A DNA stretch of 64,000 bases from Cordilura impudica (lineage: Eukaryota; Arthropoda; Insecta; Diptera; Scathophagidae). Each line of letters starts with the position of its first letter. Position 1 is the stretch's first letter. The position numbers and the translations under genes are program-made. This document shows positions 1-10,103 of the stretch, piece by piece. A model generated the notes under the pieces. The model ran no database searches and had not been told where the DNA came from. It worked only from the letters and a program-made list of their open reading frames with translations. Where the stretch lies: assembly GCA_963682025.1 (NCBI GenBank), contig OY821521.1, positions 97,170,201 through 97,234,200 on the forward strand, read 5' to 3'.

Positions 1-211
1 TTTCGCGGTTGTTAACAAAGTTCAGTTAAGAAATGCGTCATTGTTTGGAATAAAAATTTTAATATTATTTTATTGGAAAAATTAAAATGTTTCTATTTTA
101 TCAATGTGCCTTCCTGTCTAAAACTAGGATATAAAAATGAGGTTGTACTGAAGAAATCCGCTATCATGATATGAAAAATGAAATCATTTTAAGAATTTAA
201 AAATATCACTA
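1..211. other. AT-rich flank, no gene seen
   Basis: No open frame, RNA gene or repeat that I recognise. It ends at a TA (210-211) that may be the target site of the neighbouring Tc1/mariner element. Confidence 0.5.
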
Positions 212-238
212 GAGCCAAAATTGTTTATGGATCTAGTA

Positions 239-1537
239 AAGGGTTTTTCAATAAGAGCGCTACAAAAGTTTTTTTTTTAAATAAAACAAAAACGGTTTTG
301 GATATCAATGAAATTCTTTATTCTTGTGAAAGTACGTTCGATGCCATTATGTATGGAAATCGATCTCTTTTGCATGGCCACCACGGACACGCTTGCAGAA
401 GTCCAGACGCTGAACCCAATTTTCAACGGTTTTCAAGCATAAATCGGCCGATACTGCTGCAATTTCAGGTTCGATATTCGTACGAAGTTCATCAGTCGTC
501 GCCTGCTTGTTGGCATAGACCATAGACTTGACGTAGCCCCACAGGAAATAGTCCAACGGCGTCAAATCGCACGATCGAGGCGGCCAATCGACTGGACCAT
601 TTCGTGAGATAACACGTTCTCCAAACTTGGTTTCCAATAAATTGATTGTGACTGTGTGGCTTATGGTGCCGTCCTGTTGGAACCACATGTCCTCCAAGTC
701 CATATTATCCAATTGGGGCCAAAAATATTCGGTTATCATTGAACGGTAGCGATTCCCATTCACAGTAACGTGCCGGTCTTGATCATCACGGAAGAAGTAC
801 GGCCCAATGACGCCGCCGGCCCATAAACCGCACCAAACCGTAATTCTTTCGGGATGCAATGATGACTCATGGAGTACATGTGGATTTCTGTCTGACCAAT
901 AACGCATATTTAGTTTATTGAGGAAGCCATTCAGCCAGAAATGAGCCTCATTGCTGAAGATGATTTTTCGATTAAAATCCGAATCATTTTCAAGTTGTTG
1001 CTCAGCCCAATTCACGAACATATGACGCTTCTGATGGTCAAGCGGCTTCAGTTCTTGCGTCAATTTGATCTTGTAAGGATGTAGGCCAAGATCTTTTCGC
1101 AAAATTCGCCACAACGACGTCACAGAGATGCCCAACGCTTGAGAACGACGTGTGAGAGACACATTTTGGCATTCTTCAACTGAAGCCTCAGCGGCAGCAA
1201 TATTCTCGACACTACGGGCACTTCTTTGTCTCGCTGGCACGGGAATATTTTGTACTGTGCCTGGGATTCAAATTTTTCCACTAGACGCTCAATTGTTGAG
1301 ATGCTAGGACGATTATGACGACCATAAATTGGACGTAGCGCTCTTAACGTTGAGGCCACTGACTCCGAATTTCGGTAGTAAATTTTAATAATTTCGACTC
1401 GTTGTTGGCTCGTATATCTTTCCATCATGAAATGGTAAACATTACTGAAGAGAAATGTCAAAAGAGCGGCAAGAAATATGGCGTCGTTTGCTGTCCCTGT
1501 CTTTCTACTTTTGTAGCGTCCCTGTTAAAAAACCCTT
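239..1537 (-). mobile_element. Tc1/mariner transposon with both TIRs and TA target sites
   Basis: Inverted ends of about 31 bp match at roughly 26 positions: both start AAGGGTTTTT and share CGCTACAAAAGT inside. TA dinucleotides flank the element at 237-238 and 1538-1539. The 1.3-kb length and one intronless transposase on the minus strand are typical of the superfamily. It is full length but not functional, because the transposase has a frameshift and a catalytic substitution. Confidence 0.85.
347..1428 (-). pseudogene. Tc1/mariner transposase, frameshifted, first catalytic Asp changed to Asn
   Basis: Cut-and-paste transposase. Translation on the minus strand begins MMERYTSQQRVEII and runs through a paired helix-turn-helix region into a DDE/D catalytic domain. 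One missing base near 1259 (ESQ/GTVQN junction) throws the N-terminal part out of frame with the rest. The first acidic motif reads FSNEAHF where the family has FSDEAHF; the codon at 950-952 is AAT. The second motif is WFQQDG and the third is LTPLDYFLWG, with 39 residues between the last two Asp residues as I count them. The C-terminus ends AKEIDFHT. About 360 residues, near full length. Both lesions should abolish activity. Assignment to a named subfamily (rosa/VS-like versus others) would need a tree. Confidence 0.85.
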
Positions 1538-1690
1538 TATATGTAGTATACAATATTAAGGTACTAAAATTTCTGCTAATTGGGAAATTGCAAGCCTAAA
1601 TTGTTTCCGACTGAATTTCTTTTAAGTCAAATTTTCAAGGGGTTCATCTCCTTCAAATCTAAAAATGTTTAAGGTATCACGGGTTCGTTC

Positions 1691-2840
1691 TTAACGCATA
1701 ACGTATGCGGAATGAAATTGCAACAAAATATAATACGTTGTAGTTTTTTCTAAAACAAACATAAATTTTATTTCACTTTTTAAAAATACATTACATAATA
1801 TTAATTTAATGTAAAAAATTTGGTCCCATCCGATCTGCTTTGCGGCAGTTTTGGGGACTTTTTCCATAGCTGTTGAAAATATCGATGTTGGCATATTGAG
1901 GAGTTCCTTTTTAATATTTTCGATCAGACTTTTTGTATTTTTCGGTCTAAAGCCACCAGCATAAACTCTTCGCTTTGAATTAGCCCAAAAATCTTCAATT
2001 GGACGTAATTGAGGGACATTTGGTGGGTTTTCCTCTTTATGAACATACGGTATACAAAGTGTGTCCATAGCTTCTACAGTTTTTCAAGCGTAATGGCTAG
2101 ATGCTAAGTCTGGCCAGAAGATCACATTTAGGCCTCGATGCATATTTTCTATGAAATCCTTCACTTTTGGTAAACAGTGCTCAATATATCGTTCAGAATT
2201 GACGGCCAAACCAAATTCAAAAAACACTGGTTCCGACATCCCGTTCGGATAATTGCAAGCCATAGTAATACTTTTTTAGGGAACTTTGTATGCTCCAAAT
2301 ATTTTATTTTATTGTCAGTATGTTTCTTCCCTTCGAAAAAGTGCCCTGCCATTCATTGCCATCTAGCGTAAAATATGACTCATCATCCATAATGCAAAGT
2401 ATGTTGTTCTTGGCGTAAAATACATTTTTGACTAAGCTTCTCAGTCGTTTTCGTTGGGTAACTTCTTGCGCTTCGGAAACAGTCGGCTTATTCATCCTGG
2501 ACCTTTTCTGTATTCCCATATCATTGAGGTACTTTTTTACTGTTTTTCCATCACAAAGAAACTTTCTTCCAAGACCTTTATACGATTTAGCGATCTTACC
2601 TTCAGCAACTTTTTTGAGCTGAGACCTCTTCGATGAGTCGGCCAAACTGCACTTTCTTCCAGAGCCACGCTTTCTCTTTGTAGTTTTTCTAGTTTTGTAC
2701 CTAGCCAGTATTCTATATACCACACACCGATTTTCTCCTTGCTCTACAAATTAAGAAACAATTACCGAAGTTTTCCAATTAGTATGAGTATTGAAAAAAT
2801 TAAAAATTGTTTCTCGACGTTGTTCTCCTTTTGTCGACAT
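1691..2840 (-). pseudogene. DD37E Tc1/mariner-like transposase, two stops and two frameshifts
   Basis: Decayed transposase read on the minus strand from MSTKGEQRRET at 2840. An in-frame TAA follows about 27 codons in. The DNA-binding part continues as VYRILARYKT, then the first catalytic motif appears as CIMDDESYFTLDG. A frameshift near 2349 moves the frame to GHFFEGKKHTDNKI, and another near 2217 moves it to GLAVNSERYIEH. The second Asp lies in IFWPDLASSHYA, followed at once by a TGA stop, and the third residue is Glu in QLRPIEDFW. Counting the stop as one residue there are 37 positions between the second Asp and the Glu, so DD37E. The 3' end of the frame near 1691 is uncertain. It is a different lineage from the neighbour at 347-1428. 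Confidence 0.8.
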
Positions 2841-3519
2841 TTTAAAATAATTAAATGTCAAATTATTGATAAAATTGTCAAAGCAACATGAGAAAACATG
2901 TGGTTATTCAAATATAATGGTAAAAAATTAATAGCTCTAGTACTTTATTTCATTGGCTCTAAAAACTCAATGCGTATCTTTTCATTATACCCTATACCAC
3001 TAAGTGGTCACTGTGTGCGTTTATTATATTCAGAATCACCTCCTGAGTTAATTTAGTGATGTCAGTCTGTCTCTCTTGTGTTTAACGTGAGTACCCGTCT
3101 CGTTGACATAACCTCACGGTACTCTGAACACTGGATCGGAATATGCGCCGACCACCGCCCCATTGTGTAGTTAACTACACTCCGGTACCGATTCAAGATT
3201 TGTGCATTTGGGCAACAAATCCCACTCCTTGGTGGGGAGTCGAGGCCTACCTTACACACCTCTGCTGTTCTAGGGTCACAGCACCCGGTTGAATGCAACT
3301 CCACATCGAGCTATGCTCTCCCCGCGATTTGGGTATAAACCACAGCCACCACGATACTCCCCAAGGGGCCGTACCCGCAAGTCAGCTGGAATCAAGGATT
3401 CCAGGGGCTCTGACTTCCCGTAGTACCAGAAATATATATAAATATATAGCCTCCGGTCAGACTTCGTAGCAAAGCTGCTACCAGTATGGCTCCAAACAGC
3501 TATGGACTGGTGACCATTC

Positions 3520-3588
3520 GAAGGCCTTAGTTTCACACCCATACACCCACCCTGTGGGTGAGTGTATAGGTACACAACTAAGGCCTTC
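3520..3588. repeat. Strong nested hairpin in the LINE 3' UTR
   Basis: A perfect 13-bp stem, GAAGGCCTTAGTT at 3520-3532 with AACTAAGGCCTTC at 3576-3588, encloses a second stem CACCCAC/GTGGGTG. Structured 3' UTRs can be recognised by LINE reverse transcriptases; that role here is inference. Confidence 0.6.
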
Positions 3589-3648
3589 TAGAAGGTCTTG
3601 GGTACACACGCATGCGTACATCCTGTGGATGTAAACACACGTGTGCGA

Positions 3649-4135
3649 TCAAACCCTTCTTAAACGTCTTCTTTTGAAGACTTCACACGCAAACTCATTC
3701 ATACAACGCACTCTCTCATCATTCACAAGCACACCACTGACATCACAACCATCGTCCGTCAATACGACACCTAGAGAATCTAGGTCCCGTATGTCCGAGT
3801 AGTACGTGCATATGCACAAAACATGAAACCAGTCCTCGGTAAAAGGTCCACAGTCACACTCAGGCGTATAAGCCAAAGCTCTTTTATACAAAAATGCAAA
3901 AATGCATTAAACGACCCATGGCCCGTAAGCAAAAAGCCCATACTCAGGCTAAAGCCAAAGTCTGGACGTTTCGCCACGAACGTCACATCGTGAATGAAGG
4001 AGTATGTAACCCGTCCATTGTCACTTCTGTCCCATCTATCTTGCCATCTGGAGACAACACACTCATTTAAGAGTGCCTTGCACTCCGTCCAGCTCCTACC
4101 ACTAACGTCATCGTTAGTCACCCAATCGTCCTGCA
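3649..4135 (-). pseudogene. LINE ORF2 C-terminus (R1-like), frameshifted by an 8-bp duplication
   Basis: Minus-strand translation gives a stretch with ECKALLNECVVSRWQDRWD and FSLSMGFLLTGHGSFNAFL, then after a frame change KRALAYTPECDCG and EDWFHVLCICTYYSDIRDL. The CxCG...EDxxHVLxxC...Y pattern is the zinc-finger-like C-terminal region of R1-group and related non-LTR retrotransposons. The frame change is explained by a tandem duplication of AAAAATGC (3890-3897 and 3898-3905). Only about 160 codons remain; the endonuclease and reverse transcriptase domains are absent. The frame ends EVFKRRRLRRV. Confidence 0.65.
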
Positions 4136-4733
4136 ACAATGGCTGTCTGTCCGTCTGTGTGTCCATGTAAATCAAACTACAGGTCGCACATATAAATATA
4201 TATTGTTGAAATTTGGAATATAAGCTTCTATCAGCCATAGGACAAAAGCTATTGAAATTGCTGAAAATCAAGTTCAGACCTACTCCCCATACAAATAACC
4301 CCTATGAGATTGACTTAAATTGCCATAATATCCAAATTATCATATAGATCTCGGTCAACAAACAAACCCAATTGTATATGTTTATTACATCCATTTATCA
4401 GTAGTCCCAAAAAGCCGAAGCTGCTTCTCGATCTTCACTTTAACCTATTAAAAACAAAAATATTGCATAGATTTTTCTCAAATTTGTTTTGTATATGTTT
4501 TTGCAAAAAAGAAGTGGCTTCACCAAATATGGTCAGGATTGGTCCCATATAAATATAGCATCCGATATGAACTTTCTCAAATCTGCAGTCAAGAAATTAA
4601 TAAAAAGTGCACTCAAATTTGGTTTCTGGTTATTTTTTATACCCAATTAGTTCGACCTAAGACCAATTCTCGAAACGCATGGTATAGGGTATGGCATAGT
4701 CGGTCCAGACCGACTATAATTTTCTTACTTGTT

Positions 4734-5372
4734 TTATTTTATAAAAGATTTGACTTGGAGCGTAATTTGGGTTAACCATAATAAACAACATTCATGCGTA
4801 TGAGCGATTGTTCGTACATTCTGATACGTTGTGGCAAAGTCACTTTTGCGAACGTGCTTTCAAATGTATGCCGAATTGCTAATCAAATTCAAGATAATGA
4901 AGTGTATGAAGCTAAACAACAACAACAACCAAGAATATTAGTATTAAACCGACACATAAAAAGGTGGTGAACGTGAGAGGAAAACCTTTTATTTCGTTGC
5001 AAATATCCAGAAAATAGAGTACAAATTTATAAATAGCTTTCAAAACTTTTTAAATAACTAACTACTAATGTGCAGGTGATAACAATCTTAGTTTGTATTA
5101 AGTGTTAGAAATGAATTTAATAGATTGGATCCTTCATAACATAGGAAATCAACGGTATTCGACATATTTAGCACAATTTTTTATATATGACGTTCACCTA
5201 ATTTTGGTATTTTTCGTGCTTTAGGTATATCCTTTTCAGTATATTTTTCAAACACTTCATCCAAAACCTTTCAGCAGAAAGTCTTGTGGTTATAATATTG
5301 TGGTGGGTTGCTTAACATCACCTTTGTAAACTTTTTTTACTCTCTTTAGGATTGTTTTGTTTCAAATTCATA
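4734..5372. other. AT-rich spacer, no gene recognised
   Basis: No credible coding frame. A minus-strand reading of 5180-5360 has a weak transposon-like flavour but too many stops to assign. The segment ends at the TA target site of the next element. Confidence 0.4.
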
Positions 5373-6224
5373 AAATTCAAAATAGGCTATGGCCCAAACT
5401 ACTGGAAATTAAATTAAAGTTCTTAAAACGAAATATTCAGTAACCTTCTAGAATTGTGATTAATATATGTACATCTTAACTGTTTTGAGTATTTGATTTT
5501 GAGTAAAGAACAATGAATGCCAAATCCATAGGACTTAAAAATGGGAAGGAGTACTATAGATTATGTTCTTAAATGCTATTTTCAACCATTATCTATACTG
5601 AGGAAGCAAGGAACAACAACATACATATAATAAACCGCGAAGCAAGAAATTAAAAAATAAAATTGTTCAAGTTATTACCAAAAACAGGGGTATTACCACG
5701 ATGTGCATAAAAGTAGAATGAACGTCAGAATAGTTTAAGTTACAAGGGACGGAATGGCTTAAAAACCCGAGAAAAATTAAAGGTGTCAAGTCTCGGAAAA
5801 TCAAAAGAAGGTTAAACGTACGTCAAAGCAGACTTCAGCACGCTTCCTGGTCCACTATATCTTGTTTGGCAAACTAATTATTCATGCAGAAAAACATTTC
5901 CTCGTTTTGAACAACAGGAACTATTAATACACAAGTGTACAGAGAAGAGTGCTTAGAAAAGAGATTAATATACAGGCATGTCACTGAACAAAATCGAAAT
6001 CGATTTGATTCCGTATTGCCAAATCGATCGATTTCGTTTTAGCTTCTTCAGAAATTTGTCGCTTTCATTAAATCGAAAAAAAAAAATGAAAAAGTTATTT
6101 TTATTAAATATGGCAACGTAACGAAAAATACACAGCTGATTGTTGGAAAGAAAAAGAATATAAAGCGAAATTTTAAGATTGTGTTGTGTTAAATAAATAA
6201 AATAAATAAATAAAAAATATAAAA

Positions 6225-7473
6225 ATGCTCGGCATATCCATTGTTGCAGTAATAGAGGAACGAAACCAACATTCCGTTGAAAAATTGCGTCGACGTCAAT
6301 TAAGGGATGCATCAGATCCTTTATCATGTCCAAGTGAAATGTAAGTTACATGTATATGTACATTTATTTGCAAACAAAAATCATTCATGTACCTCTTTTA
6401 GCTTTATTAGGTATTATCGTCTGAACAAGGATGCGTTTGTGATGGTTTTGGAAAAAATTTCCCCACACCTTAAAAAATCAACAATTCCGGCTATTCTGCA
6501 ATTGGCAACTACACTACGGTTTGTAGGTACCGGTTCATTACAAGGCGTTATAGGTAAGAATTCGATATTAACTCAACTTGCATACTTTAGGCAGTAATAC
6601 CAAAAGTATTTTATTATTATAGCTAAAGATGTTGATATAAGTCTTGGTAGGAGCACTGTATCTACCATGTTGTGGAGAACAATAAATGCAATTGAAGATG
6701 TTATTTGTCCGCATTGGATAAAATTGCAAATCTCTACTGAGGATAAGCGGAATTGTAAGGCTCATTTTTTTGCAAAATACCAAATACCAGGCATTGTACG
6801 ATGCATTGATGGTACTCATGTGAAAGTATATAAGCCCTCTGGAGATGAGTCGCTTTTTTTAAACAGAAAAGGAACGTTTAGCCTCAATGCAATGGTTGTA
6901 AGTAGCATTTTTTTATGCACTTACTTACTTTAACTGATAATTTCTTTCAGATATGTGATTACAAAATGAAAATAAAGGCTGTGGATGCTTGCAGACCTGG
7001 GTCCTGCCATGACTCTTTCATTTGGAACTTGAGTTCGGCAAGAAATTATTTTGAAAACAATTATTCAAGGGGAGATAAAAATTCATGGTTGCTGGGAGAT
7101 TCCGGATATGGTTTAGAACCATTTTTAATAACACCGTACAGAAATGTTATAGCTGGAACTATGCAACATAAATTTAATAAAAATCATTCGTCTGCTCGGA
7201 ACATAGTGGAACGCACAATCGGCGTATTAAAAAGCCGGTTTAGATGCATGCAAGGCACATTAAGTTACTCGCCAGAAAAGGTTATAAAAATTATAAATGT
7301 TTGCTGTGCTCTACATAATATACATATGTAGGGAATATAATGTAGAATTGGATGAAATTGCAACATTTAACGAAAATGATGATGGAAGTGACGAAATGGA
7401 GGATAATTTTGACTCAAATCTCTACACATTAGCGAAGCGACTAAGAAACAACATGACATTGCAAATAAATTAA
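6225..7473 (+). pseudogene. Harbinger DDE transposase (HARBI1-like), 4 exons, frameshift near the C-terminus
   Basis: Cut-and-paste nuclease. Exons inferred from splice sites and frame: 6225-6340, 6402-6553, 6623-6897 and 6951-7473, with introns of 61, 69 and 53 bp, all GT-AG. Exon 3 carries the first Asp in RCIDGTHVKVY; exon 4 carries the second in LLGDSGYGLEPFL and the Glu in IVERTIGVLKSRFRC, 36 residues after the second Asp. All three catalytic residues are present. The frame then stops at 7329-7331 right after ALHNIHM. A 4-bp insertion (CATA) near 7321-7324 explains this: without it the frame would pass through an LHNIC motif usual in this family into an acidic tail ending MTLQIN at 7473. 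The start ATG gives MLGISIVAVIEERN and is the first in frame. Confidence 0.85.
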
Positions 7474-7530
7474 TGGTATATTAGTTTATTCAAATTTAAT
7501 TTATTTAATAAATTTGAGAGCACACAAAAA

Positions 7531-7770
7531 AAATAAAACTAATTCATATAAAATTTAATTTAAAGAAAAAATAGTTTTTTCCTTTGAGATCACTTTTTAA
7601 TTAGCTAAAACTAATTCATTAAAAATTTAATTTAAAGAAAAAAATAATTTTTTCCATTGAGATCAAAGTTAAATAAAATAAAACTAATTCATAAAAAATT
7701 TAGTCTAAAGAAAAAAATAGTTTTTTTCTTTGACCGCAATGTTAACTAAAATAAAACTAATTCATAATAC
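7531..7770. repeat. About 72-bp tandem repeat between the Harbinger genes
   Basis: The block AAACTAATTCATAAAAATTT followed by AAAGAAAAAATAGTTTTTTCC recurs at about 7535, 7607 and 7680, with a partial fourth unit at about 7750. It separates the 3' ends of the two convergent genes and could hold both poly-A sites. Very AT-rich. Confidence 0.7.
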
Positions 7771-7836
7771 AAAATTATATAACAAAATTATTGAAGTAAT
7801 TCAGTTTAAAACTATCGTCATATCACGGGTTCAGGT

Positions 7837-8957
7837 TTAATGTTTCTTTTGTTTTTCTTGTTCTAAAGCTAGTTTTAGGCTCTCAATTTCAAGTAACTTG
7901 AGTTTTAATTCGTTTTTTTTTTTCTTGAATATTTTTAAGCATTTCTGTGTCTTTCAGTTCTCTGGTCTTATAATTCTTTTCTAAAATATCACAGAGCCTG
8001 TCAAGTTTTTGATTTTGAAATTTCATTTCAGATTATTGATCTTTCATTAATCGAGCAATCTCATCTAACTTTACATCTATACGTTGCTCTTCCATTAGCT
8101 TAACGATGTTTTTGAGATGCTCGTTTTCTTCAGCTAAAAGGTTGTTCAGCTCAGACTTTGATTGAGATGGTCTGAGTATTTTTAAAGGGGTATTTGAACA
8201 AAAAGTTGTGGATCTTGCAGGTGTTGAATTTATTTTTGGAATAGGCGGTGGAGTATGTTGTCGGAATCTTTTGGAAGGTGGAGAAAAAGTTTTGGATCTT
8301 TCATACCGTGGTGTATTTATTTTTGGATCTATGGGTGAAGTATATAATCTGCTTCTTTTTTGGTGGTGTTGCAGAATTTCTTTTTGGTGTTGATGGGGTA
8401 CAATCCAGCTTCTTCTTTCTATTTGATGTGGAAGGGGCAACATCAAGCTCTTCATTTTCTTTGTCGGATATGGAGATGTGTACGTTTGCATCAAATGTAC
8501 CAAAACTTTTGCCAACTAAGCCACCAACGCATTTATGAAAGCCGCAAATTCTTCCAATCGATTCCTCGACATCACTTAAAATATATTGGTTGAACCGACC
8601 TCCACCAGTTTTTTGAGTTTCTTTTTTGTTGTGGCTCAATTTTTTTCTCACATGGCACTTCCAATCTGCCCAGGATTTTTTCCAACCGTTAACATCTTTA
8701 GATGGTGGGCCAAAAGAATTTAATTTTCCTGTCAGGTCTTCCCAATGACTTTCCACAACATCCCGATCTCCCTTCACAAACCCCCTAGCTATATCCTGAT
8801 GGCACTCCATATATTCAAGGAAAATTTTCTCTTGTGCCGAACTGCGATTTTTTCCCCCTTAATAATAAAAAAAAATTAAAAAATTTTAAATATAAATTTT
8901 CTAATACTTACATGTTTCTTCAGTAGTTTTTCTTTTTCGTTTGTTTTGCTTCGCCAT
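7837..8957 (-). pseudogene. Harbinger Myb/SANT-like DNA-binding protein, one stop and two frameshifts
   Basis: Accessory protein that in Harbingers binds the termini and helps nuclear import of the transposase (family knowledge). Exon 1 (8957-8912) reads MAKQNKRKRKTTEET; a 54-bp GT-AG intron follows (8911-8858). Exon 2 has the trihelix/SANT-like core: KIFLEYMECHQDIARG, HWEDLTGKLNSFGPP and WKKSWADWKCHVRKKL. Then comes a Ser/Pro-rich linker and a coiled-coil C-terminus (ELNNLLAEENEHLKNIVKLM and beyond). A run of A near 8360 shifts the frame, a TAA replaces an expected Gln codon near 8033, and a second A-run near 7920 shifts it again before the final KQKKH stop at 7837. Two of the three lesions are homopolymer length changes. 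Confidence 0.8.
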
Positions 8958-9717
8958 TTTGCTGTCAGCGTTGTATTTTGTTAGAAAAAACAAATATTTT
9001 GCACTAAACAAACAGTAGTTTGTATGAAATAAAAAGGTGGCAATAATAAGTTTACGACGTTTTGTATTTTTCGTCATCTAAAAATCATTTTCTTTTAAAT
9101 TGGTAATAAAATTTATTTTAAAGATTGAAATGTCTATATTTTGCTAAAATAGTTTTTTTTATTAATTTTAAGTTGTTCTGGATAGTTTTTTTTTGGTATC
9201 TATGCTACTTAAAATATAAATTCCACTTAAGAAATTGAAAGTGGTTTCATATCGATAACATTTGTCGGTTTACGTTTTCTGAAGAAGCCAAATACGGTTT
9301 CAATTCCACTTTGGATCGGAATTTGTTTCTGTGACATGCCTGATATTTTCTGTTTTGGCCTTATTTAGCATCAGCTTATTGCATTGGAACAATTTTATAT
9401 ATTCTCTGAGAAAATTTTAAGAGGAATAACAGGTCGCCAATGGCGTAAAAAATTTTTTAAGAAAATAGAAGAAAGCCATAACAGGTAACACTGTCAAAAG
9501 CCTGAAGAAGGATATTCAGAAAAAGCTGAGAACTGAGGGGCCACGAAAATATAATTTATATTAGTTTTGTTTAAATATAATATAACAAAAAATTTTTTAT
9601 AATAAAATAGAAGGATAATATTTAAATAAAATCATATGTGGTCCATAGCCTACTTTGAATTTTACAAATTGTAAGCCATTGGTGTACCCTTACTTATTAT
9701 TTCCCCTATCGTTCGCA

Positions 9718-9935
9718 TATTTATATCGTATAACACTCTGTGGTCAGGGTATAATGGGTTTTTGCTGATGTTTGTAACTGCCAAAAAATACCACCCTTTA
9801 TTATACCTATCGATTCAGATTCATTCTCTGGATATTAGCTTTCGTCGATAGAAATTCGGTTTATGCTTATTTTCTATATCTCCAAACACTTAGTATAGGG
9901 TATCGTATAGTTGCCGATTACAATTTTCTTATTTT
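9718..9935 (-). repeat. Family A repeat, internally deleted copy
   Basis: End A-like sequence (CTGTGGTCAGGGTATAATGG and TTTGTAACTGCCAAAAAATA) runs to about 9800, then the copy jumps to the End B side (GTATAGGGTATCGTATAG, TACAATTTTCTTA). The middle ~550 bp are gone and divergence is high. Confidence 0.6.
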
Positions 9936-10103
9936 TTTATATTTGATTTTCTATCTACGTTTAAAAAAGATAACAGGATCAAAAACTATTTGTATATAAA
10001 GATTTATAATAACTTGTTTTTACTAACGGGACTGAGAGGAAAGTAAAACAAGATTGTTGGAGTTCTCAGTTTCATGGTTTATTTCTTTTTTTTTTCTTTC
10101 TTA

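Larger units (their letters stand above)
212..2959 (-). mobile_element. Probable DD37E Tc1/mariner element, split by a second mariner
   Basis: The DD37E transposase pseudogene at 1691-2840 is bracketed by TA dinucleotides (210-211 and 2960-2961) next to short inverted ends: GAGCCAA at 212 and TTGGCTC ending at 2959. Removing the 1.3-kb element at 239-1537 leaves about 1.45 kb, a normal length for this superfamily. The inverted match is only about 7 bp, so the boundaries are an inference; the transposase itself is secure. Confidence 0.4.
3006..4135 (-). mobile_element. R1-type LINE, 5'-truncated 3' fragment
   Basis: The fragment contains the C-terminal end of ORF2 (3649-4135) and a relatively GC-rich 3' untranslated region of about 640 bp with strong hairpins. 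The junctions with the surrounding family A copy are abrupt. I do not see a long poly-A tail at the 3' end near 3006. Assignment to the R1 clade rests on the ORF2 C-terminus. Confidence 0.6.
2985..4733 (-). mobile_element. Family A repeat, copy 1, interrupted by a LINE
   Basis: End A is visible as TTATACCCTATACCAC at about 2985, and End B as the 20-bp palindrome region (with GGTCCAGACC centre) followed by TTTTCTTACTTGTTT at 4733. The part between about 3006 and 4135 is LINE sequence. Roughly 120-150 bp of the family A body next to End A are missing at the insertion point, so the LINE arrival was accompanied by a deletion. 'Minus' here means End B lies to the right. Confidence 0.75.
5973..9342. 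mobile_element. PIF/Harbinger transposon, full length, two convergent genes
   Basis: Inverted ends start CAGGCATGTCAC at both sides, followed by further imperfect similarity (GAACAAA and CCGTATT blocks). A 3-bp target duplication ATA lies at 5970-5972 and 9343-9345, as expected for this superfamily. Inside are a spliced DDE transposase on the plus strand (6225-7473) and a Myb/SANT-like DNA-binding protein on the minus strand (7837-8957), the standard two-gene layout. Total 3370 bp. Both genes carry small frame-breaking lesions, so the copy is recently inactive or the assembly has errors. Confidence 0.9.
5373..9662 (+). mobile_element. Old Tc1/mariner-type element hosting the Harbinger insertion
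   Basis: Inverted ends of 23 bp, AAATTCAAAATAGGCTATGG at 5373 and its near complement ending at 9662, differ at two positions and are flanked by TA (5371-5372 and 9663-9664). Subtracting the Harbinger leaves about 0.92 kb. Just before the insertion the plus strand reads VYREECLEKRL-like codons, and after it near 9490-9560 reads NTVKSLKKDIQKKLRTEG then a stop. These are C-terminal transposase-like features, probably of the maT/DD37D group (inference). The coding sequence is heavily decayed. Confidence 0.6.

Noticed and set aside
8208..8593. Three plus-strand frames opposite the Harbinger Myb-like gene
   Set aside because: Antisense shadows; the minus strand has the spliced domain structure.
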